From NCBI RefSeq assembly GCF_009296025.1, contig NZ_CP045178.1, positions 4,836,001 to 4,900,000 on the forward strand: 64,000 nucleotides of DNA, given 5' to 3'. The notes beneath the pieces were generated by a model. That model saw only the letters and a list, made by a program, of their open reading frames with translations, did not search any database and had not been told where the DNA came from. Position 1 is the stretch's first letter; each line of letters begins with the position of its first letter. Below, one piece after another: positions 58,279 to 64,000 of the stretch. The stretch is from Streptomyces tsukubensis. GTDB lineage: Bacteria > Actinomycetota > Actinomycetes > Streptomycetales > Streptomycetaceae. Position numbers and translations under genes: made by a program.

Positions 58279-58755
58279 GTGGAAGACCGGGAAGACCGGA
58301 CGGAGCACGCACAGGCGAGCCCGCGAGTCCGCGAGCGCGTCAGGACCAGCTTCGACAACCAGGGGCTGATGCCCCACCTCGGCGCACGCCTCACCCATGT
58401 CGGCCCCGGCCGCGTGCACATCGTGCTCCCGGCCAGGAGGGAGGTGACCCAGCAGCACGGATATGTCCACGCCGGTGCCACCAGCGCCATCGCGGACACG
58501 GCCGGCGGTTACGCGGCGCTCACCCTCTTCGACGAGGACTCCGAGGTCCTCACCGTCGAATACAAGATCAACCTCCTCGCACCCGCCGCCTGCGACCACT
58601 TGGAGGCGATCGGCACGGTCCTGAAGTCCGGAAGGACCCTGACCGTCTGCCTGTTGGAGGTGTACGGCGTCGAGAACGGAGGTGAGAGGAAGCTCGTCGC
58701 CAACGGCCAGCAGACCCTGATCCGCGTCAACAGACCGAATACGCCTGCCGGGTGA
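58279..58755 (+). CDS. PaaI-like hotdog-fold thioesterase
   Basis: GTG with AAGGAG 9 bp upstream gives 158 residues. The hotdog domain spans about 25-150 and contains the PaaI motif HGYVHAGATSAIADTAGG, with the usual Asp in the first long helix, and a C-terminal ANGQQTLIRV strand. Such proteins hydrolyse acyl-CoA thioesters in the cytoplasm. The first 20 residues are charged and variable. It lies after the pseudogene and before a tandem repeat and a convergent TetR gene, so it probably belongs to the flank rather than to the amino-acid pathway. Confidence 0.85.
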   Translation: MEDREDRTEHAQASPRVRERVRTSFDNQGLMPHLGARLTHVGPGRVHIVLPARREVTQQHGYVHAGATSAIADTAGGYAALTLFDEDSEVLTVEYKINLLAPAACDHLEAIGTVLKSGRTLTVCLLEVYGVENGGERKLVANGQQTLIRVNRPNTPAG

Positions 58756-58875
58756 GTCCCAGCCGTACGGTCAAGGCGCTCGCCGAGTGAGTCCGAGTCC
58801 CAGCCGTACGGTCAACGCGCCCGCCGAGTGAGTCCGAGTCCCAGCCGTACGGTCAACGCGCCCGCCGTGTGACGC
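58754..58875. repeat. 41-bp tandem repeat, three copies
   Basis: Units beginning GAGTCCCAGCCGTACGGTCA start at 58754, 58795 and 58836. They fill the gap between the convergent thioesterase and TetR genes and overlap the thioesterase stop. Function unknown. Confidence 0.9.
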
Positions 58876-58882
58876 CCGGCCG

Positions 58883-59458
58883 TCACCGTAGCGGGGGCGG
58901 CCGCCGGTGGCCCAGCAACTGAAGGGCTCCGCGTACCGCCGCGTCGAAGGGCTCGGGGGACTCGGCCGAGCGGGAGACGACGTACCCGCCCTGCACCACG
59001 GCGACGATCGTCGCGCCCACCGCGCGAGGGTCGAGTCCCGCGTCGAGTTCGCCGGCCCGCTGCCCTTCGGCGACCAGCTCCGAGAGACGGATCCGCAACC
59101 AGCCGAACAGCGAGTCGAGCGGGGCGCGCAGCCGGTCCTCGGCGACCACCTCGGAGTCCATCGAAAGCCGCCCCACGGGGCAGCCACTGAGTACGTCCCG
59201 CTCGCGCAGCAGATACCCGGCGATGCGCTCGGCCGCCGTACCGGGGCCCGTGAAGTGGTCCTCGGCGCTCTCCCGCAACTCGCGGGCGCTGCGCTCCATC
59301 GCGGCCAGCGCGAGACCGGACTTGCCGTCGAAGTGGTGGTACATGCTGCCGACCCCGACACCCGCGCGCTGCTGTATCGCCTTGGGGCTGGTACCCGCGT
59401 AGCCACGCTCCCAGAGCAGCGCCCGGGTGGATTCGATCAGACGTTCCGCTGTCGCCAT
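58883..59458 (-). CDS. TetR-family transcriptional regulator
   Basis: A 191-residue TetR protein. The N-terminal helix-turn-helix is standard: TAERLIESTRALLWERGYAG, then TSPKAIQQRAGVGVGSMYHHF and DGKSGLALAAM. The remaining 140 residues form the ligand-binding helical domain (TetR_C-type, with SGCPVGRLSMDSE and VAVVQGGYVVSR). It lies on the minus strand 222 bp downstream of the MFS gene, so it may have its own promoter. It could control that exporter, although the ArsR-like gene divergent from the exporter is the better candidate. Confidence 0.9.
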   Translation of the reverse strand: MATAERLIESTRALLWERGYAGTSPKAIQQRAGVGVGSMYHHFDGKSGLALAAMERSARELRESAEDHFTGPGTAAERIAGYLLRERDVLSGCPVGRLSMDSEVVAEDRLRAPLDSLFGWLRIRLSELVAEGQRAGELDAGLDPRAVGATIVAVVQGGYVVSRSAESPEPFDAAVRGALQLLGHRRPPPLR

Positions 59459-59680
59459 GGTGGCACTCTACGCACGCGCGGGAGCGGCGGCGGTGAGGGA
59501 CAGGAGACCTCATCCGGCCAGGCCACAATCGGCCATACCCGCCTCGGCCAGGCATTTCTCATCCCGACCCCGCCACAGGAACGACTACCTTTCGGCCACC
59601 CGCCGACCGCCGGTGTCTCTCCCCCACTCGCCCTGACCGCCCAACCCGCCCTGACCGGGCTGCCGCTCCCCGCATCAGGC

Positions 59681-61147
59681 TCAGGCAGAGTCCGGAGTGG
59701 GTGCCGCCGCCCGGCGTCGTACGGAGAGGGCGAGCAGGGCGCCGGTGGCGAAGGCGGCGGCCGCGAGGCCCGCCGACAGACGCAGCCCGGAGGTGAAGTC
59801 CGCCGAGGCGGCGGCGAAGGTGCCGAAGAGGGCCACGCCGACCGTGGAGCCGACCTGCCGGGAGACGTTGAAGACGGCGGAGGCGATACCGGCGCCGGAG
59901 GCGGGTGCGGCTTCGATGATGGCGGCGGTGGCGGCGAGCGCGGTCATGGTCTGGCCGAGCCCGGTGGCGATGAGGGCGAAGAGGAGGACGGGGTAGGCGG
60001 TGTGCGGACCCGCGAGGAGCCAGCCGAGGAAACCGGCGGTGCCGAGCACGAGACCCGCGGCCATCGGTACGTAGGGGCCGGTACGGGCGGCGAGACGGCC
60101 GAAGAGCGGGGCGGCGACCAGCCCCATGCAGACGGACGGCAGCAGGGCGAGGCCGGTGGTGAGGACGGAGAAGCCGCGTTCCTGCTGGAAGTAGAGGGTG
60201 GTCAGGAAGAGCATGCCGTAGTAGCCCAGGCTGATCAGCAGGCCGATGGCGGCGGTCGAGGTGAAGGCGCGGGAGCGGAAGACCGAAGGTGGCAGCAGCG
60301 GCGCCCGGTCGGTGCGGCCCGACGCGCCCCGGTACTCCAACGTGCGTTCCACGAGGGCGAAGGCGACCAGCGCGACGACGCCGACGGCGAAGGCGGAGAG
60401 GACGAGCGGCGAGGCCCAGCCGTGCGTACCGGCCTCGTTGAGACCGCCCGCCAGCCCGACGAGACCGATGATGCCGAGGACCTGGCCGAGCGGGTCCATA
60501 CGGCGGGCGGCGGGCTTGCGCGCGGAGGCGGGGATGTGGCGCAGGGTGAGGTGGACGGCGAGGGCGCCGACCGGCAGGTTCAGCCAGAAGACGGAGCGCC
60601 AGTCGGAACCGGAGACGAGCAGCCCGCCGACGGCGGGCCCCGCGCCGAAGGCGACCGAGGCGACGGCGCCCCAGATGGCGATGGCGCGGGCCCGCAGCGC
60701 CCGGTCGGGGTAGGTGGCCTGGAGCAGTGCGAGCGAGGCGGGAACGAGAAGGGCGGCGCCTGCGCCCTGGGCGAGCCGCCCGGCGATCAGCGTCCCCGGA
60801 CTTCCCGCGAGGGCGCAGGCCAGGGAGGCCGCGGTGAAGACCCCGAGCCCCACGAGGAACATCCGCCGGTGGCCGAGGCGGTCGGCGAAGCCGCCGCCGA
60901 GGAGGAGCAGCCCGGCGAAGACGGTGCTGTATCCGTCGACGATCCACTGGAGCGCGGAGGAGCCCGCGCCCAGCGAGACGCGGATGTCGGGGATGGCGAC
61001 ATTGACGACGGTGACGTCCAGCATCACCAGGAAGTAGCCGAGGCTGAGCGCGATCAGCGGCGGCAGGGCGAGGACGGGCTGCACGGCACCGGGCGTGGTG
61101 GTGGGGGGCTCCGTGGCGGTGGTGGAGGGAACGCCGGTCGTGGTCAT
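59681..61147 (-). CDS. DHA2-type MFS drug exporter (14 membrane segments)
   Basis: The product is 488 residues from the ATG at 61147; an open frame further upstream is non-homologous. Motifs are VMLDVTVVNVAIPDI in helix 1 (the DHA2 motif D1), GGGFADRLGHRRMFLVGL for MFS motif A, GRLAQGAGAALLVPASLALL for motif B/C, and WRSVFWLNLPVG. Around 14 hydrophobic helices are visible. Proton-driven export of drugs or metabolites is the expected role. The gene is divergent from an ArsR-like regulator across 64 bp that contain an inverted repeat. Confidence 0.9.
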   Translation of the reverse strand: MTTTGVPSTTATEPPTTTPGAVQPVLALPPLIALSLGYFLVMLDVTVVNVAIPDIRVSLGAGSSALQWIVDGYSTVFAGLLLLGGGFADRLGHRRMFLVGLGVFTAASLACALAGSPGTLIAGRLAQGAGAALLVPASLALLQATYPDRALRARAIAIWGAVASVAFGAGPAVGGLLVSGSDWRSVFWLNLPVGALAVHLTLRHIPASARKPAARRMDPLGQVLGIIGLVGLAGGLNEAGTHGWASPLVLSAFAVGVVALVAFALVERTLEYRGASGRTDRAPLLPPSVFRSRAFTSTAAIGLLISLGYYGMLFLTTLYFQQERGFSVLTTGLALLPSVCMGLVAAPLFGRLAARTGPYVPMAAGLVLGTAGFLGWLLAGPHTAYPVLLFALIATGLGQTMTALAATAAIIEAAPASGAGIASAVFNVSRQVGSTVGVALFGTFAAASADFTSGLRLSAGLAAAAFATGALLALSVRRRAAAPTPDSA

Positions 61148-61211
61148 GGAAAGAGCATCGACCTCGGACGTTTCGTCACCGAACGAAATGTCGATGTCGT
61201 AGCCTCGGACG
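61148..61211. promoter_or_regulatory. Divergent promoter and operator of MFS and ArsR genes
   Basis: TTTCGT (61171-61176) and ACGAAA (61183-61188) form a perfect inverted repeat with a 6-bp spacer. A second pair, CATCGAC (61156-61162) and GTCGATG (61190-61196), flanks it on a slightly shifted centre. The position between the two starts is what a repressor controlling both genes would need. Confidence 0.75.
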
Positions 61212-62105
61212 ATGCCGAACACCGACCGTACTACGGCAGGTCCACCGCGTACGACGAACGACCCCACGACGGCCCCCGCCCGTGCGGTGAGCGGGCCGGC
61301 GGCCCCCGAGAACGCGGGAGTACGTGCGGGGAAGGGACCGGGGGAACGCGCGGCGGAGCCCTTGAAGCACCAGACCGACATCGCCCGCGTCGCGGCCCTC
61401 ATCGCCGACCCGTCGCGAGCCCGCATCCTGAAATGCCTGGCGGACGGCCGCGCCCTGCCCGCGGGGGCGCTGGCGGGAGAGGCGGGTATCGGCGCGGCGA
61501 CGGCCAGCGCGCACCTGGCCAAGCTGGTCGAGGGCGAACTCGTCACGGTGGAGCGGAGCGGACGCCACCGCTACTACCGCCTCCACGGCCCTGACGTGAG
61601 CGCGGCCCTCGAAGCCCTCGCGCTGATCGCCCCACCGCAGAGGATCACGTCGCTCAAGCAGAGCAACCGCACCAACGCCCTGCACCGCTCACGTACGTGC
61701 TACGACCACCTGGCGGGCAGGCTGGGCGTGGCGCTGATGCGCACACTGCTCGAACGAGGGGTCCTGACGGGCCACGACGGCGTACACCGCCCCAGGGAGG
61801 CGGTGCGGGACCGGCCCTCTGCGTACGGACGCGACATCCGGTACGAGCTGACGGAGACGGGCCGCGCGACCCTCACGGAGCTGGGCGTGGACCCGGACAG
61901 GCTGCCGCCCCGCCGCCCGGCGATCCGCTACTGCGTCGACTGGAGCGAACACCAACACCACTTGGCCGGCGGCCTGGGCGCGGCCCTGACGGCACGCCTC
62001 TTCGCGTTGGACTGGGTGAGATGGGGGGCGAGCCCACGCGTGGTGCACCTGACGGACAGGGGCGCGGAGGGGTTGGAACGCTCCCTCGGCCTGGTCGTCG
62101 GCTGA
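61212..62105 (+). CDS. ArsR-type winged-helix regulator with C-terminal extension
   Basis: The open frame from ATG 61212 encodes 297 residues. ArsR homology starts near residue 52 (DIARVAALIADPSRARILKCL) and continues with AGALAGEAGIGAATASAHLAKLVEGELVTVERSGRHRYYRL. About 50 low-complexity residues precede it, so a later start is possible; the ribosome site for ATG 61212 is weak. The remaining 150 residues resemble the ligand domain of Streptomyces ArsR proteins that sit beside MFS exporters (LTRSRTCYDHLAGRLGV-like segment, then RPAIRYCVDWSEHQHHLAG with one Cys and three His). It is the probable repressor of the divergent exporter. Confidence 0.82.
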   Translation: MPNTDRTTAGPPRTTNDPTTAPARAVSGPAAPENAGVRAGKGPGERAAEPLKHQTDIARVAALIADPSRARILKCLADGRALPAGALAGEAGIGAATASAHLAKLVEGELVTVERSGRHRYYRLHGPDVSAALEALALIAPPQRITSLKQSNRTNALHRSRTCYDHLAGRLGVALMRTLLERGVLTGHDGVHRPREAVRDRPSAYGRDIRYELTETGRATLTELGVDPDRLPPRRPAIRYCVDWSEHQHHLAGGLGAALTARLFALDWVRWGASPRVVHLTDRGAEGLERSLGLVVG

Positions 62106-62164
62106 CGGGCCGGGCGGTGGGCCCAGCCCTGGCCCTTGTCGGTGTGGACCTTGCCGGACTCACG

Positions 62165-62179
62165 GCCCGGGGACCGGGC
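62165..62179. terminator. Short hairpin between convergent genes
   Basis: GCCCGG and CCGGGC pair around a GGA loop immediately before the stop of the minus-strand gene. It is short but well placed for both directions. Confidence 0.45.
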
Positions 62180-62773
62180 TCACCCCACCCGGATCCGGGC
62201 CGCGAAGGCGTCGAGGTCGTCCATGGCGCCCAGGACGCGACGGGGATCCGGGGCCGCCGCGATGACGACGACGTCACAGCCGACCTTCTCCGCGCGCCAC
62301 GCGTAGCGCACGCCCGCGACGATGGTGCGCTCCTCGCCCGTCCGCGTATAGCGCAGGGACCGCATACCGGTGCCCAGCAGGTCGGTGGTGAACTCCTCCA
62401 CGATCGGATCTTCGACGAGGTCCGCGTCGTCCGTCGTGACCAGGGCCCGCAGGGTCTCCTCGCGGTCGCCGTCCGCCTCGACGGAGGCCACGTACACAGG
62501 AAGGGGCATGAACCGGGGGTCAGGGAGGTGGAGATAGAGGTCGAAGCCGGGATAGCTCTGCGGGAATCGCTCCGCGCACTGCCGCAACGTCTCGGCGAGC
62601 GCCTTGCGGTCCTTGCGGCTCGGGTCGAGGTCGCTGTCGTCCCAGCACGCGTCGGACATGTGGCGGGCCCAGTCCTTCGGGCCCTTCCAGGGGGTGCCGT
62701 CCCAGGAGTCGGGGACCCGCATCCACAGGTCGGCGTCGTAGTCCACGTGCGGCCAGTTCACGAGCGGCTCCAT
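62180..62773 (-). CDS. Conserved actinobacterial protein of unknown function
   Basis: The ATG at 62773 gives 197 residues, and its start overlaps the 3' end of the preceding gene by 16 bp, implying coupling. The protein is soluble, rich in Trp/Asp near the start (NWPHVDYDADLWMRVPDSW, WKGPKDWARHM), with alternating strands in the second half (LPVYVASVEADGD, VRYAWRAEKVGCDVVVIAA) and no signal peptide. The last gene of a four-gene minus-strand operon. Similar small proteins lie beside WXG100/T7SS substrates in Streptomyces, but I cannot assign a family with confidence. Confidence 0.6.
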   Translation of the reverse strand: MEPLVNWPHVDYDADLWMRVPDSWDGTPWKGPKDWARHMSDACWDDSDLDPSRKDRKALAETLRQCAERFPQSYPGFDLYLHLPDPRFMPLPVYVASVEADGDREETLRALVTTDDADLVEDPIVEEFTTDLLGTGMRSLRYTRTGEERTIVAGVRYAWRAEKVGCDVVVIAAAPDPRRVLGAMDDLDAFAARIRVG

Positions 62774-63384
62774 CGGAAGGTACTCATCATCGCGTCGAAC
62801 AGTTCCACGAAGAGGTCGGCCAGCTCGTCGTCCGGCTGCCCGGCGCCGACCGTGGAGAACACCACACTCACCCACCGCCCTGGGTCGTCCGGCACCGGGA
62901 CCACGTAGTCGACCCGCCGGGACGCGAGCTCCGAACCGTCCTGGCCCGCCTTGGCGGTCCGTTCCGTGCGGACGCCGGGGACCTCGTCGACCTCGACGGC
63001 GCTGGTCCTCCCCGCACGGCCGGGAGCTTCGAGGAGGCGGTGTGCCACTGCCGACGGGTCGACGGCGACCTCGTCGGGGAAGTTCATCTCCGACACCACG
63101 ATGGACGCGGCGACCGCGATGCCGTGCATCCGCTCCAGCGGCAGATACAGGTCGAGTGCCTCGGCCCGCCGCGCCTCCTCCACCGCGTCGTTCAGACGCC
63201 GTTCCAGCTCGCGGCGGTACGGGCCCACCCGGTCGGGCGGGGTGTCGGCGGGCAGCCGGGAGAACGCGTCGTCGACGATGGCCCGCACTGCCTCCCGCGT
63301 ACCGGACCGCATGGGGATACGCGCCCACTCCGGCGGGAGGACCAACTCATAGCCCCGGGGGGCGATGCCTGTCCTGTCGGTCAC
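62758..63384 (-). CDS. Conserved actinobacterial protein of unknown function
   Basis: GTG at 63384 (AAGGAAG just upstream, GTGA overlap with the previous stop) is preferred to a start 84 bp earlier, giving 208 residues. YELVLPPEWARIPMR opens the domain, with a helical ARREAL-type stretch (RRELERRLNDAVEEARRAEALDL is part of a long helix, residues about 50-75) and a later strand-rich half ending VSVVFSTVGAG. No membrane segment. The pairing with the next gene and the membrane protein upstream suggests one complex. Function unknown. Confidence 0.6.
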   Translation of the reverse strand: MTDRTGIAPRGYELVLPPEWARIPMRSGTREAVRAIVDDAFSRLPADTPPDRVGPYRRELERRLNDAVEEARRAEALDLYLPLERMHGIAVAASIVVSEMNFPDEVAVDPSAVAHRLLEAPGRAGRTSAVEVDEVPGVRTERTAKAGQDGSELASRRVDYVVPVPDDPGRWVSVVFSTVGAGQPDDELADLFVELFDAMMSTFRWSRS

Positions 63385-63878
63385 GGCTTCCTTCTCTCTG
63401 CGGCGTCCGAGGCGCGGCGACGCTCCCGGAGCCGTTCCCGCGTCGTGCGGTACTTCGGCAGCCCCCACTGTACGAGCGGCGCCGCGAGCGGAATCAGGAC
63501 GAAGGCGACGGCATCCGTCGCGAATCCGGTCAGACAGCCGAGCAGGGCACCGCCGTGGACCACCATCGGAACGCCGTAGTCGCGCTCGGGAGAACGCTCG
63601 TACCTCAGGATCAGCCAGACCATGAAGGCCGTGGCCACGACACCGGCAGGGCCGAGCACGTAACGCAGAACGAACATCGCCGCACCCTCCGACGCGGCCC
63701 CCACGATCATGGCGGCGCAGTACAGGAGCGGCGGCACCAACGAGATGACGCGTACGACGCCGACATCCTTGGAGTAGGCCCGCTCGGCCGCCTCGCGCGC
63801 CTCCTCCTTCTCCCGCCCGCGCCGGTCGAGGTCCGCGAAATAGCGTCCGCCCGGCTCATCGCGCCCGCGTCTCACCAC
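63381..63878 (-). CDS. Small integral membrane protein of unknown function
   Basis: A 165-residue protein starting with one of two adjacent GTG codons (63878 or 63875) that overlap the stop of the upstream gene. About 40 charged residues precede four hydrophobic helices (VISLVPPLLYCAAMIVGA, VLRYVLGPAGVVATAFMVWL, VVHGGALLGCLTGFATDAVAFVLIPLAA), and the C-terminus is highly basic (RERRRASDAAERRKP). It overlaps genes on both sides and so is part of a tight operon. Confidence 0.65.
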   Translation of the reverse strand: MVRRGRDEPGGRYFADLDRRGREKEEAREAAERAYSKDVGVVRVISLVPPLLYCAAMIVGAASEGAAMFVLRYVLGPAGVVATAFMVWLILRYERSPERDYGVPMVVHGGALLGCLTGFATDAVAFVLIPLAAPLVQWGLPKYRTTRERLRERRRASDAAERRKP

Positions 63879-64000
63879 GTGGAGCCGACCTCGGCGGTGT
63901 ACTCGTTCTTGTAGTCCTGGAACGGTTCGAAGTAGGGCTTGTCAGTGACGGTGTCGCTGGACCCGAGTGCCTTTCCGCCCAGGTCGATGCCCTGCCCGGA
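63872..64000 (-). CDS. C-terminal end of a gene cut by the right edge
   Basis: An open frame enters from the right edge and ends with TGA at 63874-63872. It encodes at least 42 residues, including KPYFEPFQDYKNEYTAEVG and the terminal Trp. The stop overlaps the start of the membrane-protein gene. The rest lies outside the window, so no function can be given. Confidence 0.6.
   Translation of the reverse strand, partial: SGQGIDLGGKALGSSDTVTDKPYFEPFQDYKNEYTAEVGSTW

Overview
The window is very GC-rich with strong third-position GC bias, GTG starts, ATGA/GTGA gene overlaps and hairpin terminators without U-tracts. Together with a giant type VII secretion (T7SS)-type protein this points to a Streptomyces or close actinomycete chromosome. 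No rRNA, tRNA, CRISPR array or transposase was found.

Region 1 (1-38963) is a T7SS-effector-type locus. One reading frame fills 1-31704 and is still open at the left edge, so the protein exceeds 10,552 residues. It resembles the Streptomyces giants usually called lonely-Cys-domain proteins. It has six repeated modules of about 1,000-1,300 residues, acidic or Pro-rich linkers, a long beta-rich region and a degenerate ADP-ribosyltransferase-like C-terminus. Each module has a His and a single Cys 44-47 residues apart, the spacing of the autoprocessing peptidase domain of large clostridial toxins. I count only seven Cys in the whole visible protein. Seven bases downstream is a T7SS-associated protein gene, followed by a large Pro-rich protein with an ADP-ribosyltransferase-like C-terminus and a membrane-anchored ricin-type lectin.

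Region 2 (39774-57322) looks like a compact, undescribed amino-acid pathway. It starts with a LysR regulator and a LysR-type dyad. The main operon encodes the two subunits of a B12-dependent glutamate mutase (all active-site residues conserved), a solute-binding-fold protein without signal peptide, an EamA exporter, an aspartate-semialdehyde dehydrogenase, a divergent aspartate kinase and a clavaminate-synthase-like Fe(II)/2-oxoglutarate oxygenase. Next come leuC and leuD paralogues (no leuA or leuB), a second LysR, and, on the minus strand, a cupin and an FAD/NAD(P) protein. A Cys-less isochorismatase-fold protein and an aminotransferase complete it. My inference is that glutamate becomes 3-methylaspartate, which dedicated aspartate-pathway and leucine-pathway paralogues turn into an unusual amino acid exported by the EamA protein. 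No NRPS or PKS gene is in view.

Region 3 (57345-64000) is flank. It holds a deletion scar joining an aldo/keto reductase remnant to the tail of a LysE exporter, a hotdog thioesterase, a TetR regulator, and a DHA2-type MFS exporter divergent from an ArsR-like regulator with a clear inverted-repeat operator. It ends in an overlapping minus-strand operon of unknown function cut by the right edge.
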